Of a stretch of DNA of 64,000 nucleotides, positions 1 through 9,365 are shown piece after piece. The stretch is from the NCBI RefSeq assembly GCF_002995745.1, contig NZ_PVXQ01000007.1, positions 1-64,000 on the forward strand, given 5' to 3'. The DNA comes from Clostridium vincentii (GTDB lineage: Bacteria > Bacillota > Clostridia > Clostridiales > Clostridiaceae). Made by a program: the position numbers and the translations under genes. The notes beneath the pieces are model-generated. The model was given only the letters and a program-made list of their open reading frames with translations. It was not told where the DNA came from and did no database searches. Position 1 is the stretch's first letter, and every line of letters starts with the position of its first letter.

Positions 1-126
1 ATTCGTTAGCCTAACAAGCAAATATCAAAAGATACATTAATTTCTAATGAACCGCCGTGTACCGAACGGTATGCACGGTGGTGTGAGAGGACGCTAAATA
101 AAATAATTATTTAGCTCCTACTCGAT
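1..126 (+). mobile_element. Group II intron, 3' end only (domains V and VI)
   Basis: A domain V-like hairpin spans about 49-84: ACCGCCGTG pairs with CACGGTGGT around a CGAA-capped inner stem. A short linker follows, then a domain VI-like hairpin at about 86-126 whose arms GCTAAATAA and TTATTTAGC continue into GAG-GGA / TCC-A-CTC. The unpaired A at about 120 lies seven bases from the predicted 3' end (CTCGAT), which is the usual place for the branch-point adenosine. The body of the intron and any reverse transcriptase/maturase lie to the left, outside the window. The exact 3' splice position is inferred, not proven. Confidence 0.8.
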
Positions 127-166
127 TTCTAAAAAAATATTTGCACGTTTATAAATTAAATAAAAA

Positions 167-292
167 TTAGTCCTGCTTGTCCTGTTTTTTTACTAAGTAA
201 TTAATGTCATCAGAATTTGCTTGAACCATAACCTTAATATCTTGAAGCTCTCTTAAAATCTTTTCTAATAGTTCTTCTTTTTTAATACTCAT
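167..292 (-). CDS. Small hypothetical charged protein (41 aa)
   Basis: A short reverse-strand gene with ATG at 292 and TAA at 167-169. It has a strong ribosome site, AGGAGGTGC, about 11 bases before the start. The product begins MSIKKEELLEKIL and ends KKQDKQD. It is highly charged and probably alpha-helical, with leucine/isoleucine spacing that suggests a short coiled coil. It has no signal peptide or membrane segment. It lies about 40 bases beyond the predicted group II intron end, so its stop side faces the intron. I do not recognise the family. The good ribosome site makes it more than a chance frame. Confidence 0.5.
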   Translation of the reverse strand: MSIKKEELLEKILRELQDIKVMVQANSDDINYLVKKQDKQD

Positions 293-416
293 GAGAAAGT
301 GCACCTCCTAAAGTTTTGTTATATTAATTATAATTTATACTGTAAAAATTATATATGAGATGTACAAGTCATTTAAGGGGGATATTACCACTATATTAAT
401 AAAACAAATTAAATAG

Positions 417-533
417 CAAAGAATCATTCCGTTAAATTCATTTGACAAATCTTTTGCAGATAATGGAGATATAAAACTTAAGGTGGAAGATGGCGAATGG
501 AAAATAGATAGTTTTCATAGCGTATTGCAGTAA
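417..533 (+). pseudogene. C-terminal remnant of an unidentified gene
   Basis: This frame reads like the tail of a globular protein, with VEDGEWKIDSFHSVLQ before the stop at 531-533, but has no start codon or ribosome site; an in-frame TAG lies just upstream at 414-416. A D-G-E-W-K-I-D-S-F ending is typical of secreted lipoproteins and NTF2-like domains, but I cannot name the parent. The rest of the 293-703 interval is AT-rich and holds nothing else I can support apart from the ribosome site of the next gene. Confidence 0.35.
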
Positions 534-703
534 TAGAAAGTTGTAATAATTTAATTACAAAACATAATGAATAATAATAGAGTAAATAAAAAATTAACAT
601 TAAATTAACACAGAAAAAGAAGGAAAGAACTTAAATATGTAGAAATATACTCTAGTTAATATGAATATATTGATTAATATCGTTATTAAGGTGGTGTAAT
701 ATT

Positions 704-988
704 ATGAGCAAATTTGAAATCAGTGACATAGTTAAAGAAAAAGCATTCAAGAGCTTGATTCAAGAACTTGAACAAGAAATTAAAAATAAACCTGTTGAAA
801 TAGAAGAACTAGAAATTGAATATATTAAATTTTCTTTTTTAAATAAAGTTGAAAAAGAAGATTATGATGAAGAGCTAAAGGAATTGATGGCAAAGATAAA
901 ACAAGAAAGAAAAATTACCGCTAAACTAAGAGCTAAAATAGATAATTTGAAAAGTAATTTTGAAGGTAAAATTGTTATTAAGAACTAA
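704..988 (+). CDS. Hypothetical coiled-coil protein (94 aa)
   Basis: ATG at 704 follows a clear ribosome site (AAGGTGGTG). The product is very rich in Glu and Lys and has heptad-like hydrophobic spacing across nearly its whole length, suggesting a helical, coiled-coil cytoplasmic protein. It has no signal peptide, membrane segment or recognised motif. It ends just before a perfect bidirectional terminator and appears monocistronic. I do not recognise it and assign no function. Confidence 0.6.
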   Translation: MSKFEISDIVKEKAFKSLIQELEQEIKNKPVEIEELEIEYIKFSFLNKVEKEDYDEELKELMAKIKQERKITAKLRAKIDNLKSNFEGKIVIKN

Positions 989-995
989 TTATAGT

Positions 996-1038
996 AAAAA
1001 ATCGTTCTATTCTAATTATATGAATAGAACGATTTTTT
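996..1038. terminator. Bidirectional intrinsic terminator
   Basis: A long inverted repeat, AAAAATCGTTCTATTC and GAATAGAACGATTTTT, surrounds a 9-base AT loop. It has A-runs on the left and T-runs on the right, so it can end transcripts from both converging neighbours. Confidence 0.85.
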
Positions 1039-1365
1039 CTATTTTTTTCTTTTAGCACTCCAATAGGCAGTAGCTTCATCTTCAAGCTTTTTTATTCTGA
1101 TGTAATAATCAGGGAATTCCAATAAATGTGCTAAAGCTATTTTCCCAGTTAAAATTGGGTCATTTTGAGTTACATTAGCCTGGGGGAACTTATCTCCATG
1201 CTCCAGTTCTACATTTAAACCAATTTTAAATTGTTCGAGATCAAACTCTTGTTTAGAAAAATCAATTCCTAGAGTTTTAGCTATTTTTGATGCTTCATCT
1301 AGAGTAAATGATTTTTTGTTAGGCTCATCTCTTAGTCTCCATATTATCCAATTACTATGTTTCAC
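1039..1365 (-). CDS. DUF5661 family protein
   Basis: A 108-residue cytoplasmic protein. The LDEASKIAKTLGIDFSK segment (about 22-38), the ELEHGD motif and the closing block DPILTGKIALAHLLEFPDYY (about 69-88) match my memory of DUF5661, a small bacterial family of unknown function. The start is GTG at 1365; the ribosome site (GGTGT) is weak. The gene is transcribed alone, convergent with the coiled-coil gene and sharing its terminator. Family assignment is by recognition only. Confidence 0.7.
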   Translation of the reverse strand: MKHSNWIIWRLRDEPNKKSFTLDEASKIAKTLGIDFSKQEFDLEQFKIGLNVELEHGDKFPQANVTQNDPILTGKIALAHLLEFPDYYIRIKKLEDEATAYWSAKRKK

Positions 1366-1552
1366 TTTTACACCAAATTTATATTATTTTCATTGTTAGT
1401 ATATGGTTAAAATATTAAATGTGTAACAGACTACGCTATGAAATTAGAGATTATCAGTAGTGTGTACTAGTACAGATATACAAATTCAATGTATAAAATA
1501 GAAAAAATGTATATTATAATTTGTTAGGGTAATGGAAACTTAGGGGGAAATT

Positions 1553-2702
1553 ATGGGTTCAAAAAATGGTAGCAAGCTTTGGAGTAAATATTATATTATA
1601 ACAATACTTCTTTCAATAGGAATTAATATGGTTAGCCATCTATTATTATCAACTATAGTAATACATGCAAAGGCAATTACTGGATCGGATATATATGCAG
1701 GGTTTATGACTACGGTCTTCACACTATCAGCTCTTTTTGTAAGAACTTTTATTGGCAAGGTTTTAGATAAAGTTGGGAGAAAAAAAGTCCTTATTGTAGG
1801 AATGATAATAACAGCAATAGCGGCTTTAATGTATGGAATAACTGATAATATATATATAATTATAATTTCACGTATTATTCATGGAATTGGATTTGGTATA
1901 ACATCTACAGCAATTGCAACCATTGTTACAGATATTATTCCTGAGGATAGGCTCCTTGAGGGGATAGGATATGCAGGCATAGCTGCAACGGTGGCATCTG
2001 CTTTAGGACCTACAATGGCATTATCGATAATTGGATCAGACTATAGTAATTTTAAGAGTTTATTCTTCATAACATTTATAATTGCAGCAATAACAACAGT
2101 TTCTGCCTTTCCTGTGAAATATAAATTTCAAAGATCTGGCCATAAAATAATTATAAATAAGGAAGATGAAGAAAAAGAAGTGAAATTCTTTTCTTTAGGA
2201 CTTAAGTTTTTTGCACCACTTGCAATTATATTTATTTTGGCAATAGCTCAAACTACAGTAATCTGCTTTAGCAACTCTTATATCTAGATTGTTTATAACT
2301 AAAATTACAAATCAATTTGGAGTTCATAAAATAGCATTATGTGATTTTGTGATACTAATAATTGTTTTATTTTTCATGGCAAATGTAATGTCTAAAAATA
2401 TATTAATTTTATTAGCATTTCCATATGGATTAGTAATTGGAACTCTAATGCCTATTCTTAATGTTATGGTTATTAAGGCTGTTCCAAAAAAGATAAGAGG
2501 AACTGCAAATGCCATGTATTATGCTGCTATAGATTCTGGCTTTGGAATAGGGTCTCTTAGTTGGGGAATGGTAGCAGAGGCCCTAGGAGGATATAATCTT
2601 ATATTTTTAATAGCATCGATAATAGCAATTGTTGGAATGATTGTATACATATTAAGTGAAAGAAAATTATCTAAAAAAGTTATAGTTGAGTATGGTATAT
2701 AA
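1553..2702 (+). pseudogene. MFS transporter, broken by internal deletion and frameshift
   Basis: The first reading frame (1553-2287, ribosome site AGGGGGAAATT) encodes the N-terminal half of a major facilitator drug/metabolite transporter, with about six membrane helices and the MFS motif A, GKVLDKVGRKKV, at residues 68-79. It stops at TAG 2285-2287. The second half continues in another frame from SRLFITKITNQFG at about 2283, with the C-terminal helices (GLVIGTLMPILNVM and so on) to 2702. Intact relatives have roughly 20 more residues (a loop plus most of a helix) between the QTTV region and SRLF. The junction therefore looks like a small deletion that also shifted frame, and a working 12-helix carrier is unlikely. 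The substrate is unknown. Confidence 0.8.
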
Positions 2703-2879
2703 ATCTATAGAGGGCTGATGCTACGAAAGTATTAGCTTCCCTTTAATGACATGTAGAATATTATTACTCAATTGACAGATATACTCAAAATACTATAATA
2801 TAAATTATAGATTTAAAATTGTTAAGCTCATATTATAATAGTAGCTTAATAAAAGGATTATATTTAATTGGGGGTAATT

Positions 2880-3299
2880 ATGGCAAATAAAAATGATTTA
2901 GATGAATATTCATATGGTGGAAATAAGGGAAGAGAGAAGGGAAATCTTTTTACCTTTTTTGTAGGGATAATTGTTTTTGGAATAGGAGTGTTTTTAATAT
3001 TTCAAAACACTACCATATCAAGTAATTTTGGTTTATCAAGAATGTTAGGATTTGATCCACCTTTTGGACTAGTATTATTGCCACTGATAATTGGAATAAT
3101 AGTTTTATTTTTCAATGAAAAGTCAATACTTGGATGGTTATTAGTTATTTTTGGAGTAATATTTATTTTATTAGGAATACTAATGGGACTACAGATAAGC
3201 TTTAGACGGACTACTTTATTTATAGCAATACTTATGTATGGAATGACAGCAGCAGGAATTGGTATAACTTTAAAAGGGTTATTTGGCAAAAGTAAATAA
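2880..3299 (+). CDS. Hypothetical integral membrane protein (139 aa)
   Basis: ATG at 2880 is preferred over an upstream TTG in frame because the GGGGG ribosome site at 2869-2873 would otherwise lie inside the coding region. After a short polar N-terminus (ANKNDLDEYSYGGNKGR) the protein has four predicted membrane helices, separated by a loop containing FGLSRMLGFDPPFG and a positively charged turn, and ends in a basic tail (FGKSK). I recognise no domain. It is followed by its own hairpin terminator, so it is probably monocistronic. Confidence 0.65.
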   Translation: MANKNDLDEYSYGGNKGREKGNLFTFFVGIIVFGIGVFLIFQNTTISSNFGLSRMLGFDPPFGLVLLPLIIGIIVLFFNEKSILGWLLVIFGVIFILLGILMGLQISFRRTTLFIAILMYGMTAAGIGITLKGLFGKSK

Positions 3300-3344
3300 A
3301 TCATGCCATTGAATGTTAAATGGTAATATTATATAATTTATATT

Positions 3345-3378
3345 AAGCTTATATTCACTAGAATATAAGCTTTTAACT
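3345..3378 (+). terminator. Intrinsic terminator
   Basis: A perfect 12-bp stem, AAGCTTATATTC / GAATATAAGCTT, with an ACTA loop, followed by a T-containing tract, ends the membrane-protein transcript. Confidence 0.65.
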
Positions 3379-3399
3379 TATAAAAAAAAGGATGAGATT

Positions 3400-5382
3400 A
3401 TGATGGAGAAAGTTACTTTTAATCCAAAGGACATAATATTTTCATTAGATATAGGAACACGTTCTATAATAGGAACAGTTGGTGTTGTTAGAAATAAAAA
3501 ATTTGAAGTTTTATGCGAAAAATATCAGGAGCATGAAGAGCGAGCTATGATAGATGGACAGATACATGATATTAATTTAGTTGTTCAAGTTGTAGATGGT
3601 ATAAAGAAAAAGATAGAGAATGAATTAGAGATAAAATTAGAAGAGGTTTCTATTGCAGCTGCAGGTAGATTTTTAAGAACCTGTGAAGCTAGGGCAGATA
3701 TATCATTAAATGGAGAGCAGGAAATTGACAAGGAAATTGTAAGAAGTATTGAATTGAGTGCAGTAAAAAAGGCTGAAGAGGAAGTTAATAAAAATACAGC
3801 TGGAAAATTATATTGTGTAGGATATTCAAGAAAGGGATATTATTTAAATTCTTATGTAATTTCAAGCATTTTAGGACATAAAGGCGAAGAAGTAGGAGTT
3901 GATGTTATAGCTACATTCCTGCCACGTTCTGTTATTGATTCTTTATATACAGTAATGAATAAGGTTGGACTTAAGGTTATTAATTTAACATTAGAGCCTA
4001 TTGCAGCAATTGAGGCTGTTGTTCCTAAAAATTTAAGATTATTAAATATAGCCTTAGTTGATATTGGAGCAGGGACATCAGATATTGCAATTAGTTCAAA
4101 GGAGACTATAAGTTCTTATGCAATGGTACCTATGGCTGGAGATGAGGTAACAGAGGTTATAGCACAAGAATACTTAGTGGATTTTAATGCTGGGGAAGAC
4201 ATAAAAAGAAAAATAGAGATTTCAGAGGAGATTACATATACAGATATATTAGGTCTTGAGAATACTGTCTCATCTGAAAATCTCAGAAAGCTCATAAACC
4301 CAGTTGTTAGTAAAATAGCTGAGGCTATTGCAACTAAAATAACTGAAATAAATGGAGGGAAATCACCTGCAGCTGTATTTTTAGTTGGGGGAGGAGCTCA
4401 TACACCTGGGCTGCTTGAGAAAATTGCTGCAAATCTTAATATTCCAACTCAAAGAATTGCAATTAAGGATAGGACCTCAGTGCCAGAGTGTGTAGCAAAT
4501 AATGACCTTGGTTCAGCAGGGGTTACTGTTTTAGGAATTGCTTTGATTGCAATAAGAAGTTTGGGAAATGACTTTATTAATGTAGAGTTAAATGATGATG
4601 CTGTAAGTTTATTTAATTCTCATAAACATACGGTAATGGATGTTCTTCTTCAGGCTGGAATTAATCCAAGTCTTTTAATTGGCAAGGCTGGTAAGAATAT
4701 AAGATTTGTAGCTAATGGTAAAAAGAGACTAGCCTTTGGTAGCATTGGACAAAATGCTGGCATAACTATAAATGGTTCTCAGGCAAATATTGAATCTGAA
4801 ATTAAAGAAGGAGATTCAATAAAGGTTACTTACGCACAAAATGGTAAGGATTCTTCTCCTAAGGTTAGTGAATTTATAGAGGATATTAATTCTATAAGTA
4901 TTTATGTAGATAATAAAATTATTAACCTTGAGCCAATATGTATAGTGAATGAAGAAATTAAGGAATTTACAGAAGAAATAAAGGATGAGGATGATGTAAA
5001 AGTATTTATACCTAACACTCTTTTATTGCTTAAAAAATATATTTTAAAAGACGAAAAAGCCTTACTTAAGGATAATGAAGAAATAAATGATGATTTTATA
5101 CTAGAAGATGGCATAAAATTATATACTAATAATGATAAGGAAGAAGTGGCTATAACAACTGAAAAAAATAGTGAGAAACAAGAATTTTTTACTGTAATGG
5201 TTAATAAAGAAGAGGTAAAGTTAAGTGGAAACTCTTCCTATATATTTGTAGATATATTTAATCATATGAATTTTGATTTAACAACCATTAGGGGAAATAT
5301 TAGATTATTATTAAATGGTGAGAAAGCTGCCTATACAGATAAGTTAACCGAGGGAGATCAAATAGAGGTTTATTGGGATTAA
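3400..5382 (+). CDS. FtsA-like actin-fold protein (660 aa)
   Basis: The first roughly 390 residues have the FtsA/PilM actin-like ATPase fold. The phosphate-1 loop FSLDIGTRSI is near residue 14, a second phosphate loop LVDIGAGTSDIAI near residue 222, and the adenosine motif VFLVGGGAHTPGL near 327. FtsA proteins tether cell-division or envelope machinery to the membrane. Classical FtsA is about 420 residues; this one carries about 260 extra C-terminal residues, including an acidic stretch and a last 60-residue segment resembling a small beta-rich domain, and I see no obvious membrane-targeting amphipathic helix at the end. Long proteins of this kind occur in clostridia and are usually annotated as cell division FtsA-domain proteins; true equivalence to FtsA is uncertain. 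ATG at 3400 follows AAGGATGAG. Confidence 0.8.
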   Translation: MMEKVTFNPKDIIFSLDIGTRSIIGTVGVVRNKKFEVLCEKYQEHEERAMIDGQIHDINLVVQVVDGIKKKIENELEIKLEEVSIAAAGRFLRTCEARADISLNGEQEIDKEIVRSIELSAVKKAEEEVNKNTAGKLYCVGYSRKGYYLNSYVISSILGHKGEEVGVDVIATFLPRSVIDSLYTVMNKVGLKVINLTLEPIAAIEAVVPKNLRLLNIALVDIGAGTSDIAISSKETISSYAMVPMAGDEVTEVIAQEYLVDFNAGEDIKRKIEISEEITYTDILGLENTVSSENLRKLINPVVSKIAEAIATKITEINGGKSPAAVFLVGGGAHTPGLLEKIAANLNIPTQRIAIKDRTSVPECVANNDLGSAGVTVLGIALIAIRSLGNDFINVELNDDAVSLFNSHKHTVMDVLLQAGINPSLLIGKAGKNIRFVANGKKRLAFGSIGQNAGITINGSQANIESEIKEGDSIKVTYAQNGKDSSPKVSEFIEDINSISIYVDNKIINLEPICIVNEEIKEFTEEIKDEDDVKVFIPNTLLLLKKYILKDEKALLKDNEEINDDFILEDGIKLYTNNDKEEVAITTEKNSEKQEFFTVMVNKEEVKLSGNSSYIFVDIFNHMNFDLTTIRGNIRLLLNGEKAAYTDKLTEGDQIEVYWD

Positions 5383-5416
5383 GGCATATTTTTTTCATAT
5401 GCCTAGTATTTTTTTG
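5382..5416 (+). terminator. Probable intrinsic terminator
   Basis: AGGCATAT pairs with ATATGCCT around a T-rich loop, and a T-run follows at 5409-5415. It starts at the stop codon of the FtsA-like gene and ends just before the ribosome site of the next gene, so termination may be partial. Confidence 0.55.
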
Positions 5417-5427
5417 GAGGAATATCA

Positions 5428-6612
5428 ATGATTGCCTTTTTAAAGGAAGCAGAGAATATTAAAGAAGAATTAATTACTATCAGAAGAGATCTACATGAAA
5501 ACCCAGAATTGGGCTTCGAAGTCTTAAGAACTTCACAAATAGTTAAAGATTTTTTGAAAAAGGAAGGAATACCTTTTTGTTCTTTTGCAAAAATAGGGGT
5601 ATGTGGAATTATAAAAGGGGAGAAAGATGGAGAGAATAAAACTATAGCCCTTAGGGCTGATATGGATGCACTTCCAATTCAAGATAGGAAAAAATGTTTA
5701 TATAGTTCAAAGGTTCAAGGGAAAATGCATGCATGTGGGCATGATGGGCATACTACAATCTTACTTGGAGTGGCTAAAATATTAAATAAATATAAAAAGT
5801 CTTTTCACGGTCAAGTAAAGCTTATATTTGAACCAGCAGAAGAAACTACAGGAGGAGCTCCTATTATGATTAAAGAAGGGGTTCTAGAAAATCCTAGAGT
5901 AGATATGATAGTTGGACTTCATGTTACTGAAGATTTAGATTGTGGAAAGATAAAAGTAAGAAAAGGTACATCTAATGCTGCGTCAAATCCTTTTATAATT
6001 AAGATAAAAGGGAGTGGAGGACATGGTGCTCATCCAGATGATACCATAGATCCTATTATAGTGGCAGCAAATGTAATTACAGCAATTCAAACAATTGTAA
6101 GCCGGGAAGTATCACCCTTAGCGTCTGCTGTAATAACTGTAGGAAGTATTCATGGAGGAACAGCACAAAATATAATACCAGAAGAGGTAATTTTATCAGG
6201 TATTATTAGAACTATAACCAATGAAGACAGAATCTATTGCACAAACAGAATTGGAAAACTTGTTAAAGGGATATGTACTGCATTTAGGGCGGAGGCAGAA
6301 GTCCTAATAGAAGAAGGATATCCATGCTTATATAATGAGGATGATGCAGTTGATAGGGTAAGAAAATCAGCTGAAGCTATTTTAGGAAAAGAAAATGTAG
6401 TAGAGCAACAAAATCCTAGTATGGGTGTTGAAAGTTTTGCATATTTTGCTAATGAAAGACCCTCTGCCTTTTATTTTTTAGGAACTAGAAATGTTGCGAA
6501 GAATACGGATAAACCTGCTCATAGTAGTCTTTTCGACATAGATGAGAGAGCATTGCCCCTAGGAGTCGCCATTCAATGCGACATAGTATATGAATATTTG
6601 ACAAAGAAGTGA
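5428..6612 (+). CDS. M20 family amidohydrolase (N-acyl amino acid / IAA-amino acid hydrolase type)
   Basis: A 394-residue cytoplasmic metallohydrolase that removes acyl groups from N-acyl amino acids or similar amides. Family motifs appear in order: RRDLHENPELGFE near residue 18, ALRADMDALPIQ near 75, HACGHDGHTTILLG near 102 (metal ligands), FEPAEET near 137 (catalytic Glu), the dimerisation-domain motif GGHGAHPDD near 195, and AHSSLFDIDERAL near 366. Length is normal for the family. ATG at 5428 has a strong GGAGG ribosome site. The substrate cannot be read from the sequence; N-acetyl-diaminopimelate or hippurate-type substrates are also possible. Confidence 0.9.
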   Translation: MIAFLKEAENIKEELITIRRDLHENPELGFEVLRTSQIVKDFLKKEGIPFCSFAKIGVCGIIKGEKDGENKTIALRADMDALPIQDRKKCLYSSKVQGKMHACGHDGHTTILLGVAKILNKYKKSFHGQVKLIFEPAEETTGGAPIMIKEGVLENPRVDMIVGLHVTEDLDCGKIKVRKGTSNAASNPFIIKIKGSGGHGAHPDDTIDPIIVAANVITAIQTIVSREVSPLASAVITVGSIHGGTAQNIIPEEVILSGIIRTITNEDRIYCTNRIGKLVKGICTAFRAEAEVLIEEGYPCLYNEDDAVDRVRKSAEAILGKENVVEQQNPSMGVESFAYFANERPSAFYFLGTRNVAKNTDKPAHSSLFDIDERALPLGVAIQCDIVYEYLTKK

Positions 6613-6678
6613 TTTAATATTATTCTAGTATAATGGATATTTATGAACAAAAGGATAACAATAGGAGTTGATTTTATT

Positions 6679-7647
6679 TTGAGAATAGAGATAGGAACAA
6701 ATGAAGCTGGACAAAGATTAGATAAATTCTTAAGAAAGCTTTTAAAAGATGTACCTTTAAGTGCTATATTTAAGGCATTAAGAAAGGGAGATGTTCGAGT
6801 TAATGGAAAAAAGGAAAAAGAAAAGTATTCCTTGCAACAAAATGATGTAGTAGAAATTAAATATATTACAAGCGTTAAAGACACTGCTGAAAAATTCATC
6901 AAGGTGGATTCAAGTGGACTTAAAATATGCTTTGAGGATGAGAATGTTCTTGTTGTTGAAAAATGGCCAGGGGTATTAGTACATCCAGATAGCAATAAGA
7001 AGGAAGAAGCTACATTAACAGATTATGTACTTTCTTATTTAAATGAAAAGGGACAATATATTCCTGAAGAAGAAATAACATTTACACCAGCAGCTTGTAA
7101 CAGACTAGATAGAAATACATCTGGTATGGTTATGTTTGGAAAGAATTTTGAATCTTTAAGAGTGTTAAATGAAACTATAAGAGATGGGCAAATCGAGAAG
7201 TATTATTTTACCCTAGTTAAGGGTAAAGTGAAAAGTGGATTATATAACGCCTATATCATAAAGAATGAAGAAACTAATACTTCAAAAGTATTAGATCATA
7301 TGGCTCCAAATGCTAAGGAAATTGCTATGGAAGTTACTAGCATCCAAACAAATGGTGCTTTATCTTTCTTAGAGATAAATTTAATAACAGGAAGAAGTCA
7401 TCAAATTAGAGCTCATCTTACTTACTTAGGTAACCCTCTTATAGGAGATTCTAAGTATGGGGATAAAAAGCTTAATTCATCTTTTGTAAATAAATTTGGA
7501 TTAGAGCATCAATTCCTTTATGCATATAAGATTATATTTAGAGAAGTAGGAGGAAAATTAAGCTACTTAAGAAATAAAACTATAGTTCAAGCACTACCTC
7601 CTATATTTAAGAAGATAAAACTGGACACATTTAAATTTGATATATAG
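6679..7647 (+). CDS. RluA family rRNA pseudouridine synthase
   Basis: Isomerises specific uridines in 23S rRNA. An N-terminal S4 RNA-binding domain (about residues 1-65, with GQRLDKFLRKLL and KALRKGDVRVNGK) precedes the catalytic domain, which has the signature NRLDRNTSG containing the catalytic Asp. GRSHQIRAHL and GDSKYGD are the later conserved blocks. TTG at 6679 is preferred over ATG 6643: the TTG has an AGGAG ribosome site at 6663-6667, whereas a TATAAT -10 box at 6629-6634 would put the transcript start almost on the upstream ATG. Product about 322 aa. Whether it is RluC-, RluD- or RluB-like cannot be decided here. Confidence 0.9.
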   Translation: MRIEIGTNEAGQRLDKFLRKLLKDVPLSAIFKALRKGDVRVNGKKEKEKYSLQQNDVVEIKYITSVKDTAEKFIKVDSSGLKICFEDENVLVVEKWPGVLVHPDSNKKEEATLTDYVLSYLNEKGQYIPEEEITFTPAACNRLDRNTSGMVMFGKNFESLRVLNETIRDGQIEKYYFTLVKGKVKSGLYNAYIIKNEETNTSKVLDHMAPNAKEIAMEVTSIQTNGALSFLEINLITGRSHQIRAHLTYLGNPLIGDSKYGDKKLNSSFVNKFGLEHQFLYAYKIIFREVGGKLSYLRNKTIVQALPPIFKKIKLDTFKFDI

Positions 7648-7660
7648 ATAGGTGACGATT

Positions 7661-9271
7661 ATGAGAGAAAAATCTTCAGTAGCTAAGGGTATGTTTATAC
7701 TTTCCATAGCTGGTATTCTGGCTAAGGTAATATCTTTGTTTTATACACCTTTTTTACGAGAAATATTAGGAATTACAGGATATGGGGTATATACAAAGAG
7801 TACAGAAGTATTTGTATTTATATATGCTTTAACTTCCATGGGAGTACAGCCAGCTGTTGCAAAGGTTGTTGCGGAGTATACGGCATTAAAAAATCCTAAA
7901 GGAGCAATAAGAACTTTAAAAGTAGCCACCAAATTTTATGTTTTTATAGGGGCAATCCTTGGGATTTTAATGATAGTTTTTGCAGGCGTAATTGCTGATA
8001 TTTCTAAAACACCAGAAATGAAAATCGGTATAATGGTATTAGGTCCTTGCGTTTTAATAACTTCAATGTTAGCTGTTCTTAGAGGATTTATGCAAGGAAA
8101 AAGTGACATGAAGCCAATTGCAATTTCTCAAATATTTGAGCAAATAATAAATGTTACATTAAGTCTACTTGGAGCTTATATACTAGTTCAAAGCAGTGTA
8201 GCTCTAGGAAGTGCAGGAGCACAGATTGGTACTTCTGTTGGTGCTTTATTTGCATGTCTATATATAATTTATTGTTATGATAAACAAAGGTATAAAGAGG
8301 AGGCTTTAGAGGCTCCTTCCCTGGATAAAAAAATAATAGATAGCAGAATCCTAAAAAAGTTAATTATGTACTCTGTTCCAATCACTATAAGTGCAGGATT
8401 GCAAAATTTTGGCGGTATAGTAGATATGGTTAATGTTTCTAAGCGGCTTTTAGTCGCAGGTTTTAGTCAGGATGCTGCAAATGCTTTATATGGTATGCTA
8501 GGAATATATAGAACTTTATACGGCGTTCCCTTAGTAATTATTACAGCAATAGGGACAACCGTTTTACCTGCTTTAGCTAAGTCACTTGTACTTAAGAATC
8601 GACAAGAATTAAAGAAAAGTATAAGTCAGGCCTTTAAACTAACATTTATGATTGCAATTCCATCAGCAGTTGGTTTATCAATACTTAGCTCAGATATATA
8701 CATGGGTCTTTATTTAAGTGATGGAGGCTCTGATATGATGCTTATGGGTTCATTTGTTATGGTTCTTATGTCTATGACACAGATACAAAGCATAGTAATG
8801 CAGGGAATTAATAGACTATATTATATTCTGGGGACCTTTTGTATAGGAATTGTAATTAAAATAATAGTTAATTATGTCTTAGTTGGAATACCAGAAATAA
8901 ATATTTATGGTGTAATTGTAGGTAATTGCTTATGGCATCTAATACCTGCTATATTAAATCATAGAAAGATATGTTCCATTATGAAGATGAGAATGCCAAT
9001 AATAAGACTAATAATTAGGCCTATAGTAGCATCGTCAGCTATGGCAATAGTTATTTATGTTATGAAATTACCATTTGAATTTTTATATAGGTTTGTTGAG
9101 CCGTCAAGACTTACAGCAATACCAATTTGTATAATTGGAGTGGCATTAGGCGGATTTGTATATGCATACTTAATGATATTAATGAGAGGTATAACAAAAA
9201 AGGATATAGAGAATATATCTCCTAAAATAATGACAATACTTCCAAGATTTATGCGTATAAAGCTTAGATAA
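7661..9271 (+). CDS. MOP-superfamily polysaccharide flippase (SpoVB/MurJ-like)
   Basis: A 536-residue membrane protein with about 14 predicted helices. It begins KSSVAKGMFILSIAGILAKV, the start typical of the SpoVB/MurJ/YtgP branch of lipid-linked-oligosaccharide flippases. ATG at 7661 follows AGGTGA directly and is better than the GTG three codons earlier. It starts only 13 bases after the pseudouridine synthase, so the two are probably cotranscribed. Likely role: moving lipid-linked envelope precursors (lipid II or a teichoic or spore precursor) across the membrane. A canonical SpoVB lies nearby on the other strand, so this copy may serve as the vegetative (MurJ/YtgP-like) flippase. Confidence 0.85.
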   Translation: MREKSSVAKGMFILSIAGILAKVISLFYTPFLREILGITGYGVYTKSTEVFVFIYALTSMGVQPAVAKVVAEYTALKNPKGAIRTLKVATKFYVFIGAILGILMIVFAGVIADISKTPEMKIGIMVLGPCVLITSMLAVLRGFMQGKSDMKPIAISQIFEQIINVTLSLLGAYILVQSSVALGSAGAQIGTSVGALFACLYIIYCYDKQRYKEEALEAPSLDKKIIDSRILKKLIMYSVPITISAGLQNFGGIVDMVNVSKRLLVAGFSQDAANALYGMLGIYRTLYGVPLVIITAIGTTVLPALAKSLVLKNRQELKKSISQAFKLTFMIAIPSAVGLSILSSDIYMGLYLSDGGSDMMLMGSFVMVLMSMTQIQSIVMQGINRLYYILGTFCIGIVIKIIVNYVLVGIPEINIYGVIVGNCLWHLIPAILNHRKICSIMKMRMPIIRLIIRPIVASSAMAIVIYVMKLPFEFLYRFVEPSRLTAIPICIIGVALGGFVYAYLMILMRGITKKDIENISPKIMTILPRFMRIKLR

Positions 9272-9282
9272 ATTGAAAAATT

Positions 9283-9358
9283 GTGATACAGAGCTATATT
9301 TAAAAATGCTAATAAGTTTAGTATTTTTTTAATATAGCTTTTGTGTCACTTTTTTTAT
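9283..9358 (+). terminator. Long hairpin terminator
   Basis: A nested inverted repeat pairs TGATACA/GAGCTATATT with AATATAGCT/TTGTGTCA, with an inner stem built from AAAAATGCTAA and TTTAGTATTTTT. A T-run follows at 9350-9356. It ends the RluA-flippase transcript. Confidence 0.7.
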
Positions 9359-9365
9359 ATAAGTA

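Noticed and set aside
6598-6634. TTGACA/TATAAT promoter pair before the pseudouridine synthase
   Set aside because: The spacing is about 25 bases, too long for sigma-A; only the TATAAT was used as weak support for the later start codon.
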